Source: Chrysophaeum taylorii
Taxonomy: Eukaryota > Sar > Pelagophyceae > Pelagomonadales > Pelagomonadaceae
Direction of reading: 5' to 3'
Length of the DNA stretch: 38,607 nucleotides
NCBI GenBank assembly: GCA_029834535.1
Contig: JAQMWT010000026.1
Coordinates: forward strand, 1 to 38,607
Shown: piece after piece, positions 1 to 8,630 of the stretch
Position numbering within the stretch: position 1 is the first letter of the stretch
How the letters are laid out: the number at the start of each line of letters is the position of its first letter
Translations under genes and position numbers: made by a program
The notes under the pieces: generated by a model
The model's input: only the letters and a program-made list of their open reading frames with translations
What the model was told of the DNA's origin: nothing
Database searches by the model: none

Positions 1-539
1 ACTTGGCGTCCGGTCGTGCCACCGACACGATGACCTTTATTTAGTTCTTCGCTCTGCGCAACCTCTGAGCTCAAGGATTTTCACCTGAGCGGCGAGGCTT
101 TCCGTCGGCGTTGAGTCCTTCAGACCGACCGTTTGATTGTTTTTTGCAATTGAATGAAACACCCTTCGTCAGGTCAAGTTCCGCTGTTAAACACGCGCCC
201 AGGAACACGTGTCGTAAAGATGGGTTTCGACTGATGACTTCAAGATCGCACCAAATTGAATACGCCTCCATAGGTTACGTTGATGCCGGCCTGCAAAACA
301 GATGACCGGGACAAAAAAAAAAAAAAAAACGTCTCATTCTCCTTCTGCTCCCCCCCCCCCCGAAAACCAACTGTTGGACGTTCCGCCGATCCCTGAGCGA
401 ATCGGGAACCGAAGTTTAGTGCGAGCCGGAAGGTCGTGTCCAAGCAGAGAATCAAACATATGCCACCCGGAACGTAGGCTAAAATAGAAAAAAGTTTGAT
501 GTGCCATGAAGATGCGCCGCGCGATGCCTGATGGTGCAC

Positions 540-1500
540 CGCTGCCGCAAACTCATGAGCTGTCCAGGAGCAAGAAGCAATGGAAAGTTCAAATTCCTAC
601 AAAGGTAGGAAGAAGCTGACAAGATTGTTCAGAGTTAGGAATTCCGGACAATCTGCACTTAGATGAACGAGCGAACTGAGCTCCTCAGTGGTGTACAAGA
701 TTCTTGGGCCTTTTCACGACCGTTATGGGGAACCTGTGGACCCGCCTCCTGTGTCTCTTCTCTCTGTCTTCCCTTCTACGATTCAGGCCGCGAACCGCGA
801 CCGATAAAGATGACACCCCTACAGATTGACGCCTGCGAAGCTCGTTGTCTCCGGAAGCCAGACATCGAGTGTGTGCCGATGGAGTCATTCGTCCAGGCCA
901 ACTCACCCTTGGGGCTTTCCTGTGTTTGTGCTATCCGTACGAAAAATCTGACTACAAAAAACAAAAATAACCTTCCGTAAGAGAAAACAAAAAACAAAAA
1001 AGGATCAAAAAAAAAAAAGAACAAAAAAAAAATACAAAAAAAAAGACAGAAAAAATAAAAAAAATCCCAAAAACGAAATGCAAACGTGCAGAAAAATTAA
1101 AAAGGGAGACCAAAAAAAAGATGGGCTTTCCCAAAAAAAAAAAAAAAAGGAGCTGAGATTGAACGTCAAAACGCGTTCCCACGCTGCAGTTGACATACGT
1201 CAGCTCAACGATCAACTGGTCAATGACAGTTGGCCGAACATTCGACAAGATGACATATTATGATGGGATCCGACGATCTTCATCGACATTTACAAGTTTT
1301 GATCGAAGTGATGTTGTCATTTGGCACAGAGAGGGTACAGCGTCGAACCGCGAAGTTCCACCTTCTAAGGATTGATATGATTTCTGGGACACATTTCAAC
1401 CCCAGAAGACTTGAAGCCGAATCCGAAGACGCTGGAAGCACTGCAGAAGATGCCGATTCCAGGTACTTTGCCGAATACTTTCCCCGAAGACCCAGATACG
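540..1500 (+). pseudogene. Gypsy-1 reverse transcriptase, fragmented
   Basis: Pieces in different frames align in order with the Gypsy-2 RT. ELGIPDNLHLDE at about 632-667 matches ELGITEHPALDDDE. ADGVIRPGQ, with WGFPVFVLS in another frame (about 870-935), matches DGVIRPANSPWGFPILML. After the A-rich block come a GAE...NAF stretch (about 1152-1185) and AAVDIRQLNDQLVNDSWP (about 1183-1240). At about 1250 the sequence jumps to the region after the catalytic YIDD (SDDLHRHLQVLIEVM, about 1265-1310), so the palm core is deleted. [19 protein letters not shown] (about 1417-1470) is the thumb end. At least four frame changes occur. The family copies element RNA into DNA; this copy cannot. Confidence 0.8.
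948..1152 (+). repeat. A-rich low-complexity block inside the Gypsy-1 RT
   Basis: About 200 bases made mostly of A runs with scattered single bases. It sits between the codons for the WGFPVFVL stretch and the following KKGAE-like stretch of the RT, that is where the intact relative has lysine codons. It is therefore an expansion or insertion in a dead gene. Lysine- or phenylalanine-rich frames through it are not proteins. Confidence 0.75.
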
Positions 1501-2107
1501 TTCTTTCATCGGCATGAGTAATTATTGCCGGCGATATGTGAAGGGCTACTCGAAGATCGTGGAACCGCTGAGACGATTATGCCTCGAAAGTGTAAAGTTC
1601 GAGTGGACGCAAGAGTGTCAGAAAGCGTGGGATACGATAATTGAAGCTCTGGTTGATTCCAGAGGAGTCTACCACCCCGATTATGATCTGCCTTTTCAGA
1701 TCCGATCCGATGCTTCCAAGGATGGACTTGGAGCGTATCTCTTCCAGATTGTCGAAGTCAAGGACGATGCCGGAAGAGTGACTCGAGAAGAACGAGTTAT
1801 TGAATATTGGAGCCGAGCTGTGCCGAAGGAGATGCGCATTTATGAGCCCCGTCGGTTAGAGCTGCTGGCAGTTATACTTTCTCTAGAGCACTTTCGAGCC
1901 TACATCGAAGGGCACCGGACTGTTTTGGAGACCGATCACCGAAATTTGACGTTTTTACGTAAGGCGACGCACTCGTCTGGACAGCTTGCTCGTTGGGCGA
2001 TGCGCCTCGCCAATTTTGACCCTGAACTTGGTTACAAGCCGGGAAAGTCACCGGGAATGAGTATCCCTGACTGTCTCTCCCGCAATCCGATAGATCATGT
2101 CATCTAG
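1487..2107 (+). pseudogene. Gypsy-1 RNase H region
   Basis: An open stretch from about 1490 aligns with the Gypsy-2 thumb and RNase [14 protein letters not shown] is the thumb 'FLG..NYYRRF' motif. RSDASKDGLGAYLFQ holds the first catalytic Asp, RRLELLAVILSLEHFR the Glu and ETDHRNLTFL the second Asp. RNase H removes RNA from the RNA:DNA hybrid during reverse transcription. It runs into TAG at 2105-2107, where Gypsy-2 has Glu (LIEKDEDGEP against VI*TDEFGEP). So this is one G-to-T nonsense change and the same frame continues into the integrase. Confidence 0.85.
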
Positions 2108-4100
2108 ACTGACGAGTTTGGAGAACCTTTGAACCACGCTTATTTGGTGTTCCAAGAGCTTCCCCGACCTGTTGATGACCGAGGAGTTCCCGCATCCGGC
2201 TGCAATTTCATAATGTCGTTTATTACGACCGAACTGCTGGAAGACGAGGAAGAAAATCCTGAAAAGGATCCGATGAAATTGGCTACGTCTCACGCTACGA
2301 GACAACGTCGGAAGAACCGTGCGCGCGATGAGCCACACATCTTCAAGGACGCAGCCGCTTACAAAGATTATATCGATAAGATACCCAATAATATGACGCT
2401 CGCTGAGATCGCACGTGAGCAAGAATCTGATGCTACTTGCGAGGATATTCGCTACCGAATGGCCCAAGGCCAGACGCCGCGACGTTCCCGAGCGAACGAA
2501 CGATTCGAAGTCGTTAAAGACGTTCTTTACCGCATTTCTGCTGATTTGCACCCGATGATTGTTGCACCTGCTACGTTGCGCAAGCGCATTATTCGACTCT
2601 ACCATGACACTCCGGTTAACGGTGGTCATATGGGACGTCACAGTACCGTCCAGGCTATCCAAGAACGATTTTGGTGGCCCCACATGTCGAACGAAGTTGG
2701 AGTCTTCATTGCTGAATGTTTAGTTTGCCAGAAAGCTCGTACGCTTGAGCCGAAACGAGCTGGACTCTTGCAGCAGCCCGTCTACGATGGTGATGGTGCT
2801 GTTCTTTGCATGGATTTATTCGGACCTTTGCCCAGCGCTGGTCCCGAGACGTATCTTCTAGTATTTTTTGATCCGCTCTCGCATTTCTTGATTCTGGATG
2901 TTTTGAACGATAAGACTGCCGAGTCTGTCCTCGAGTCTTTTGTCATTAACATCCTCCTCAAGGGCTACTTGCCCCAGATGATTCGTACCGACAACGGTAA
3001 AGAGTTCGTGAACAAGTTGATGCGCGAGTTTTGCCATCTCTTCAACACACGATACAAAACTACGATTCCTTATCATGCCCAGTCGAACCCCGCTGAGCGT
3101 GTAAACCGATTTATCAAGGCCTTCCTCCGTGCTTGCCTTCAGGGCCGGAACATCACGGATTGGCCCGACTTTGCTCATTATATAGCGTTTTGTTATAACC
3201 GCAAGTTTATTCCAGGCACGCAGATTTCCCCCTTTATGCTGCGCCTGAGCCGTCAGCCGATGCTGCCGACCGACTACACGCTTATGGACTTTGATACGCG
3301 ATTGTTGCCGAAGACTCGCTCTGATGCAGTCGCCGAAACTCGTGAACGATTGAAGTATTATACGAAGATCGTCCGCGAGGCTCGTGATAAAGCTTTGAAG
3401 AAACAACGATTGGCTTACAATGCTGATCATGTTGATGTTGAATACAAGGAAGGATCGCACGTTTTGCTCTACATACCTTTCCTTCAGAACAAACTTCGAC
3501 CGGAATGGCGGGGACCGTTTATTATCAAGGAGCGCCTTTCCCCGGTCACCTATAGGATTGAGTCTCTCGACTCTCCACCCGAAGAACGACGTGTTCATGT
3601 TAGTCAGATCACGCCTGTGATGGTACCTCCGATCGTTGATCAAACCATCCGCAAACCCGAAGAAACCTTCCGTGATGATTATCAGCACGGTAAGTTTGTT
3701 GTTTTCCGGATTCCTGACCGGGAGCGCTCTGATTGGCGCAAGAGGATTTATGTTGAAGTTTATGAGCCTTACGATTACCAAAATGATCGTGTTGCTCTAC
3801 ATTTCTACTCCGATCTGGGTCCGAACGATGATGTCGCTTATTTCAAGCCGACCTCCTACCTTTCGCACCGCAAGCTCAAGCCCGAGTTCAAGGACGTTGA
3901 AGGTCGAAGTTTCACCGAAGTCCAGAATTTCCTCCAACACAACTCCTTGTGTCACGGATTTCGCTCCGCACGAGACTGATGTGTTGATCCCCAAGTTTAC
4001 TTTACGCAGTGGCCGAGTTCCTGAGCCGGTCATCACCCGCGTTTACCAGAAGATTCGTTCACGAGATGCTCGTAAGGCGAAGCCGCGCTCCTCGCGCTAG
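2108..4100 (+). pseudogene. Gypsy-1 integrase with GPY/F motif and extra C-terminal module
   Basis: The frame continues after the TAG. The N-terminal zinc-binding HHCC is visible: two His in YHDTPVNGGHMG and two Cys in ECLVCQK. The catalytic D,D,E are in LCMDLFGPL, IRTDNGKEF and NPAERVNRFIKAF, all intact. After the core comes a GPY/F-type motif (WRGPFIIKERLSPVTYRI, about 3500-3560). An aromatic-rich module follows (KRIYVEVYEPYDYQNDRVAL, about 3745-3800) that Gypsy-2 shares. A one-base frameshift at about 3935-3955 puts the last ~50 residues (PCVTDFAPHETDVLIPKF onwards) in another frame, ending at 4098-4100. Integrase inserts element cDNA into chromosomes. No typical chromodomain motif was seen. 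Confidence 0.88.
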
Positions 4101-4140
4101 CACCTCGCTGGGGCAGCTCGAATTCTTACCAGGGGAGTCC

Positions 4141-4285
4141 TGTGGCTGCAACTCCCGCCTCCTAATAAGGCTTACCCCTCTTCTAGGGCCCCCCCCTTAT
4201 CAGGGGCACCCTACTCCGTTCTGATGATGTCATTTTTTTTCTATGACATCATCTTCCCTGATTTCTGTGATTCAAGTGTTCCCCT
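4141..4285 (+). repeat. Gypsy-1 3' LTR, truncated
   Basis: Begins TGTGGCTGCAACTCC just after a short purine run (AGGGGAG at 4131-4137). This matches the start of the Gypsy-2 LTRs (TGTGGCAGTAA) and the TG rule for LTR ends. The LTR end is not visible: at about 4285 the sequence becomes the tail of a reverse-oriented LINE. The boundary is approximate. Confidence 0.65.
4223..4253. repeat. Perfect 11-bp inverted repeat, 9-base T-rich loop
   Basis: GATGATGTCAT at 4223-4233 is the exact reverse complement of ATGACATCATC at 4243-4253. It lies within the remaining Gypsy-1 LTR. RNA from either strand could form a hairpin; no function can be read from the sequence. Confidence 0.85.
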
Positions 4286-4805
4286 TACTACTAATCGACA
4301 GATGTTTGTCTGTCTGTTTGTCTTTAAAACAACCGGGCGGGCCGGTTGGCAGCCGGAACGTTCGCAGTGGGACGGGGTATGGCCGGGGGGCGAAGACGGA
4401 AGGTTATCGACGAGTTGGTTGTCAGTCACAACGCGGTCTCCTCGTCGCATGGCGACGAGCTTGATGGTCACTCTCCGCCGACCGACCTTTCGGCGCTCCT
4501 CGTCTACAGGCCCGTGATTCCGGACTGGCTCCTGTCGGTCCGGCCTGGCTCCCATGCTCGGGAGAGGTCTGAAGTTAGTTAGTTAGTTTGTTTGTCTTTA
4601 AATGTCGACTGCTAAGAGGGGGGTGTGTGTGGGGAGCATGAAGGATGTGGGCGGGTTTGTGGGGTAATCTGTCTGTTTGTCTTAAATGTCGACTGCTACG
4701 AGGGGGGTGTGTGTGGGGAGCATGAAGGATGTGGGTGGGTTTGTGGGGTATGAGGGATGTGCCTGACGGGCGGAGATAAGTACGCGGGACCTAGTCGGGG
4801 TCATC
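4286..4805 (-). mobile_element. LINE 3' end in reverse orientation, split by a SINE-like insertion
   Basis: Bases 4603-4805 repeat 15488-15605, the 3' end and last codons of the LINE at 15488-18300. Shared parts are the 'ctgctaagagg' stretch, the GT-rich stretch, 'gcctgacgggcgg' and the closing 'cggggtcatc'. In LINE sense, 4805 to 4793 codes the last codons before the TAG. The 3' UTR follows, with an ~84-bp segment present twice (about 4607-4690 and 4691-4757). Then come TGTC/TGTT-type simple repeats to about 4290. The SINE-like insertion at 4329-4588 interrupts it. The 5' side is cut by the Gypsy-2 LTR at 4806. Confidence 0.7.
4329..4588 (+). mobile_element. SINE-like insertion, copy 1 (5'-truncated)
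   Basis: About 260 bp, over 98% identical by eye to copies at 11289-11652 and 24156-24431, and ending in the same GTTA-type simple tail (about 4572-4588). It lacks the first ~100 bp of the full copy. It is flanked by an exact 14-bp direct repeat, TGTTTGTCTTTAAA, at 4315-4328 and 4589-4602. A truncated 5' end, a simple-repeat tail and a variable-length target duplication are the signature of LINE-driven target-primed insertion. It has no coding capacity. A fragment of a LINE 3' end is an alternative. Confidence 0.8.
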
Positions 4806-5134
4806 TGTGGCAGTAACGCCCATTAACCCCCACTTGCCTGCCTGCCACCTGACTTACCCTGATTGTTGCCCTGGTATTGACCTTGCATTTATGGGGGTGT
4901 CATCTTGACACCTTCACCTGCGCTTCCACTGGACCCAATGTACCGGGCATTTGTATTGCTTTCTTGCTGTCTTCTTGATATTACCCTCTTTTGATTGTCC
5001 GATTTCGTGATGGCGTGAGGTATTACGCTGAGATCGGGCGTGTGGTGGTTTCACCCGCGGTTCGGGTTGGGAGAAAGGGTTGTTGAGGCCCCCGGTCCGG
5101 CCAGGAGGGGCGGGTATCTGAGAAAACCACTACA
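4806..5134 (+). repeat. Gypsy-2 5' LTR
   Basis: 329 bp from TGTGGCAGTAACG to CCACTACA, matching 14636-14966 with about 96% identity. LTRs hold promoter and polyadenylation signals; I see no convincing TATA box or AATAAA. It starts directly after LINE coding sequence. Confidence 0.95.
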
Positions 5135-5135
5135 G

Positions 5136-5157
5136 TGGTCTCAGAAACGGGAATCGA
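5136..5157 (+). promoter_or_regulatory. Gypsy-2 primer-binding site
   Basis: One base after the LTR comes TGGTCTCAGAAACGGGAA followed by TCGA. TGG pairs with tRNA CCA and the T with the discriminator base. The next seven bases correspond to the acceptor strand. ACGGG followed by AATCGA fits the T-stem and the universal TTCGATT loop, in the right order and spacing. The match to tRNA architecture is thus about 22 bases; the tRNA species could not be identified. A tRNA bound here would prime minus-strand cDNA synthesis. Confidence 0.8.
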
Positions 5158-5181
5158 TAGTCCAACTCCCGGACTATCGAT
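5153..5181. repeat. 11-bp inverted repeat overlapping the primer-binding site
   Basis: ATCGATAGTCC at 5153-5163 and GGACTATCGAT at 5171-5181 are exact reverse complements around a 7-base loop. The left arm covers the T-loop part of the primer site, so an RNA hairpin here would compete with extended tRNA pairing. A role in primer control is inference. Confidence 0.85.
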
Positions 5182-5372
5182 CTCCTGTTTTTCGGCGGCG
5201 AGTCGGTTCGTAACGGTCGAGTGAGTGCGAAGCCGACGCATTTGTGGGTGAAGATCCAGAGGATCACGGGTACCGCCGCGGGGTTCATTTTACGTGATTC
5301 GGATCGAACGGGGAGCGGAGTCACTACGACTCATTTTGCATACTTTTGCATATCGTCATCGTTATGCCTAAC

Positions 5373-5505
5373 TAGCTCGCGCGAGGCAGACCACCTCCCT
5401 GACGGCGAGCGACTACACCGGCCGTCCATACTCATGCAGCATATCGCACACCTAACTTAGCTCGCGCGAGGCAGACCACCTCCCTGACGGCGAGCGACGA
5501 CACCG
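5373..5505 (+). repeat. Two direct repeats in the Gypsy-2 leader
   Basis: A ~48-bp segment at 5373-5420 recurs at 5458-5505, 85 bp downstream, with only one or two changes. Each copy contains the 10-bp palindrome CTCGCGCGAG. Both copies are followed within a few bases by 'ccgtccata'. They lie in the untranslated leader between primer site and gag, where packaging signals usually lie; function unknown. Confidence 0.85.
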
Positions 5506-5676
5506 GGAAGACCGTCCATAGTCTTCACGCGCAAGGCTAATACTTCCGTAAGACCAGCGCACCGGTACAGCGCGCAGTAGTCAGACGGCTGCCGGCAATT
5601 GTCGTCTGACGAAAAGAATACAACAAGTGAGTTGTGAACATCCGGAACAAACCTATTATCCGGGCAAATCGCGATC

Positions 5677-6486
5677 ATGGCAGAGAGGCCAATGACAGAA
5701 CGATCGCAGTGGTTTCGGGACGCACAGGGGCGTCTGCAACGATTCAGTGCAGGGACTCCATTTGCGTCTATTGGAAGAACACCGTTCAGTACGCCCTTTC
5801 AACGACAGGAAGCCGAGGAAAGCGGCATCGGAAGAGAGGCAAGATCATATGATAGCCTCGACAGCCCCCCAAGCGTGGTCATCCTTCCGGATCCACGCGG
5901 CGGCGAAGGGGGAGATACGGTTGCGTCAGACGCAACTTCAAGACAAGGTGAGCCGACGTTCCCGTACGCACGACCCTACGAACGTGCGATGAATACTACG
6001 GAGTCATCTCGAGCGGAACCCGAACCGTTTACGGCGATGCGTGGACCAGAGGAGAGTGCACCTCCTAGGCCACCATCTGTGAATACGAGAGCGACAGATT
6101 TTCGCGGGGATGTCGACCCCGAGGTTCTGCAGACCATCAACGAACGATTCGAGATGTACCAGTCGCAGATGGAGCAAATCATACGTGAACTTGAGAACAC
6201 CCGCCGCGACGCTCAACAACAACGCTCAGAAGTGGAGCGACAGCGGATCGACAACGATCGACTTCGGCGAATGATGGAGGAATCCATGCGGGCGCATGCT
6301 CGAGAGGCACGGCCAACCTCTCCGAATGCTACGCGTGTTACGCCCGACGACGATGATGACGCTGTATCGGCACTGACCGACGATCAGCCACCGCGAAGTC
6401 GACCGGAGCCTACCCCGCACCATCATACTGACCCCGGTTCGGCGCGTCCTCGTGACGAAGAAGAAATACTTCGTGTCAGGAATTGA
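5677..6486 (+). CDS. gag: Gypsy-2 Gag, N-terminal part
   Basis: 269 residues from ATG 5677 (MAERPMTERSQWF), stopping at TGA 6484-6486. The first half is Pro/Ser/Arg/Glu-rich without a recognised domain. Residues ~147-212 (DPEVLQTINERFEMYQSQM and onwards, many Glu, Gln and Arg) look like a coiled coil. The C-terminus is acidic, with a DDDDD run. The same frame continues after the stop to an ATG at 6496 where capsid-like sequence begins. So either the TGA is a nonsense mutation in one long gag, or the element makes two proteins. The first reading is preferred because the copy is broken elsewhere. Gag forms the particle in which reverse transcription occurs. Confidence 0.7.
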   Translation: MAERPMTERSQWFRDAQGRLQRFSAGTPFASIGRTPFSTPFQRQEAEESGIGREARSYDSLDSPPSVVILPDPRGGEGGDTVASDATSRQGEPTFPYARPYERAMNTTESSRAEPEPFTAMRGPEESAPPRPPSVNTRATDFRGDVDPEVLQTINERFEMYQSQMEQIIRELENTRRDAQQQRSEVERQRIDNDRLRRMMEESMRAHAREARPTSPNATRVTPDDDDDAVSALTDDQPPRSRPEPTPHHHTDPGSARPRDEEEILRVRN

Positions 6487-6495
6487 GCTGCTGGT

Positions 6496-7989
6496 ATGAC
6501 ACGTATCACATTTTCGAATCTCACGGGGCAAATTACCAAGGACCGTGATGAGGTGGGCGCGTGGTGGATGCAATTGCGGCGTATGATGGAAGGCAAGATT
6601 GATAAACCCTCAATAGCGATGAACGTGATTGGAGGCGAGTATCAACTCGCCCCTATGGAAGCTTATCGCAAGTGGGAAGTTGAACGACCGCAGATGTGGA
6701 AACAATACAAGGATGGGACCATCACAATGAAAGAGTTGCGCCAGCATGATGAGGACTGTTTGGATGCTATGCAAGAAGCGACAAAGCTCCCTTGTCCACC
6801 TCGGGCTACGGTTGAGGAGCTTGAACGTGAATGGTTCAATTTACGGCAGGGGAATTTATCATTGAATAAGTATATCGCGCGATGGGTGCAGAAATTCGGC
6901 CAGTGGAGAGCAATGTCAGGTCGTGATACTGATCCGGCTGCGTTCCGTTCGCATTTTATTGCTGGTCTCAATTCTGAGCGCTTGCGGACGAGCGTCGAAC
7001 TTGCTCAGGCCTCACCGCATATGAAAGCATCCACGCTCACCCTCAACGATGTCATTCAATTGACCAACCAAATTTCTAAGATTCTGGAAGCCAACCCTAC
7101 TGCCAACATCGAAGATGCGATTAAGAAGGAGAAAGGAAAGGAGCACGCACCACGAATGAGGAGAGAGCAGCAGCAGCAGAGGCAGCAGTTGCAGCCAGTC
7201 CAACGGGTTGGTTATGTTACTGACTCGGGAGTTGGAACCTGGCTACCACAGGGGATAGATAACCATACGCGTCAAGCAATTACGACGTGCCTCAGTTGCG
7301 GCCGGCATGGTAATTTTTATCACGACAACGGTGTATGTCCTGTGCCGGACAATCCCTCGAGGAAGAGGCGTGCTGCTCAGACGTTGACGGCTGCGGGTTT
7401 TCCAGCAACGCCAGAGGGACAGGAGCAATACCGACGGACGCTTTTAGCTGCAGCAGGACAGGCTTCAGTGACTCAGCTGGCGCCGCGCGTTGTGCAACAG
7501 CCGCAGGTGGTCTACACAGCAGCACAGGTGCCAGGTGCAGGTCAACAGCAGCGTTTGGTTGCAGGCTCTCAACAACAGGTAGTCCGAAGGCAGCCCGCAG
7601 TGCAGCGGACCGCTCAGACCTCGGTGCGCCTGGAGGATCTGACTACGGCTCTCAACACGATGAACTTGATTCGTCAGGCACAGCAGACGACTCCGCCGGG
7701 CAGAGGGCGACAATCTCAGAGAGCGAACCCTAGCCAGCACAATGAGGGTGTCGCCGCTCAGTGGCTTGAAGTGCTTGGCGAAGATCAGGATGACACTAAG
7801 CGAGCGGACTACTGCACTGTGCAGTATTCTGAGCTCATGGAGGGAAACGTATATGACGATGACGAGGTTGGGAGCGATGATGATAGCTTCTCTGCAGAAG
7901 GCTATTCCCCTGGTGAACCCATGGAACTTCCTTCCTTTTTGGTCATCACTGAAGATGCATGGTTGGAGGAGCAAGAGCAAAGGAAGTGA
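6496..7989 (+). CDS. gag: Gypsy-2 Gag, capsid and nucleocapsid part
   Basis: 497 residues, same frame as the upstream part. Residues ~1-210 hold a helical region resembling retrotransposon capsid: VEELEREWFNLRQGNLSLNK, WVQKFGQW, then FRSHFIAGLNSERLR, similar to the family 'F..GL...l...v' pattern. A zinc knuckle lies at 7288-7338 with spacing CX2CX7HX4C instead of the usual CX2CX4HX4C. Gln-rich segments flank it (7168-7200 and 7480-7620) and the C-terminus is acidic. Knuckles bind element RNA. The stop TGA is at 7987-7989; pol starts 18 or more bases downstream in another frame, so pol expression needs frameshifting, reinitiation or an unbroken relative. Confidence 0.8.
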   Translation: MTRITFSNLTGQITKDRDEVGAWWMQLRRMMEGKIDKPSIAMNVIGGEYQLAPMEAYRKWEVERPQMWKQYKDGTITMKELRQHDEDCLDAMQEATKLPCPPRATVEELEREWFNLRQGNLSLNKYIARWVQKFGQWRAMSGRDTDPAAFRSHFIAGLNSERLRTSVELAQASPHMKASTLTLNDVIQLTNQISKILEANPTANIEDAIKKEKGKEHAPRMRREQQQQRQQLQPVQRVGYVTDSGVGTWLPQGIDNHTRQAITTCLSCGRHGNFYHDNGVCPVPDNPSRKRRAAQTLTAAGFPATPEGQEQYRRTLLAAAGQASVTQLAPRVVQQPQVVYTAAQVPGAGQQQRLVAGSQQQVVRRQPAVQRTAQTSVRLEDLTTALNTMNLIRQAQQTTPPGRGRQSQRANPSQHNEGVAAQWLEVLGEDQDDTKRADYCTVQYSELMEGNVYDDDEVGSDDDSFSAEGYSPGEPMELPSFLVITEDAWLEEQEQRK

Positions 7990-8312
7990 GGAGATTGCAT
8001 GACTGAGTTGCATCTAGAGTTCTTTCGGAAGACGAAGATAATCGCGACGAATTGGGGTATACGATTGTTCGTGTGGGACAAAATACCTTGGTTGCCATGG
8101 ATATAGTGCCACCGAGGGACGATTGTGCCGAGCGTTATGCTGCTCACCCTTCCATCTCTTCGGATTTCGAGAATTTCTGTCCTCAGACTGCGTTGAATAC
8201 CACCCAGGATCCCGACCATCGTGAAAATAAAGCCGTAAGGTACGATGGTACGAGATCCGCCTCTTTGACGTATGTGCCTGTGGCTATCTCTTCGCAAGAT
8301 GGTTCGAAATAT

Positions 8313-8630
8313 TCTATCATCGCTGCCGGCTTGGATGGCATGGCTGATTCCCCCTACATCGATCACCGCTTGTATCGCAAACTTGATCGTGACGGCAAAA
8401 TCATCTATCGTCAGCCACTCCCTACGATTCGTACTCTAAATGGATCAGGAGGTTCGGGAGCTGCTATTCGAGAATGGGTCATCCTCCGGATCTCCTTGGT
8501 GCCGACGACATCCATGCTGCTCATGTTCTTCGTTGGTCAAACGAATGGGCAGTTACTATTAGGAGCACGAGAGTTACGACTCTTGGGTACGATTTTGGAT
8601 TATGCGACAGAGAGAGCTATTTTTCGGCGT
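8313..8630 (+). other. Gypsy-2 aspartic-protease domain
   Basis: SIIAAGLDGMADSPYIDHRL aligns with the retropepsin pattern 'a.lDsGA..sfi', and LLLGARELRLLGTILDYATE with 'iLG.dfL....a.iD'. The catalytic Asp is at 8334-8336. The next two residues are Gly-Met instead of Ser/Thr-Gly, so the active-site triplet is not canonical in this copy. The family cuts Gag and Pol from the polyprotein; whether this one could do so is doubtful. Confidence 0.65.

Larger units (their letters stand above)
1..4285 (+). mobile_element. Gypsy-1: decayed Ty3/gypsy LTR retrotransposon, 3' part
   Basis: The 3' two thirds of a Ty3/gypsy element; the left part lies outside the window. Order seen: possible end of a methyltransferase (about 1-60), pre-RT linker, RT pieces (about 540-1500), RNase H, integrase, C-terminal module and the first ~145 bp of a 3' LTR starting TGTGG at 4141. 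It is related to Gypsy-2 at 4806-14966 but clearly a different element: proteins align throughout with many substitutions. It is inactive, with an A-rich insertion, a deletion of the RT core, several frameshifts and a nonsense codon. The LTR is cut by a LINE 3' end in the opposite orientation. Confidence 0.85.

Noticed and set aside
952..1248. Phe-rich minus-strand frame that looks like a membrane protein
   Set aside because: It is the translated A-rich block; pure composition effect.
2858..3781. 307-codon minus-strand frame opposite the Gypsy-1 integrase
   Set aside because: Antisense to integrase with D,D,E and the zinc-binding residues; no motif of its own.
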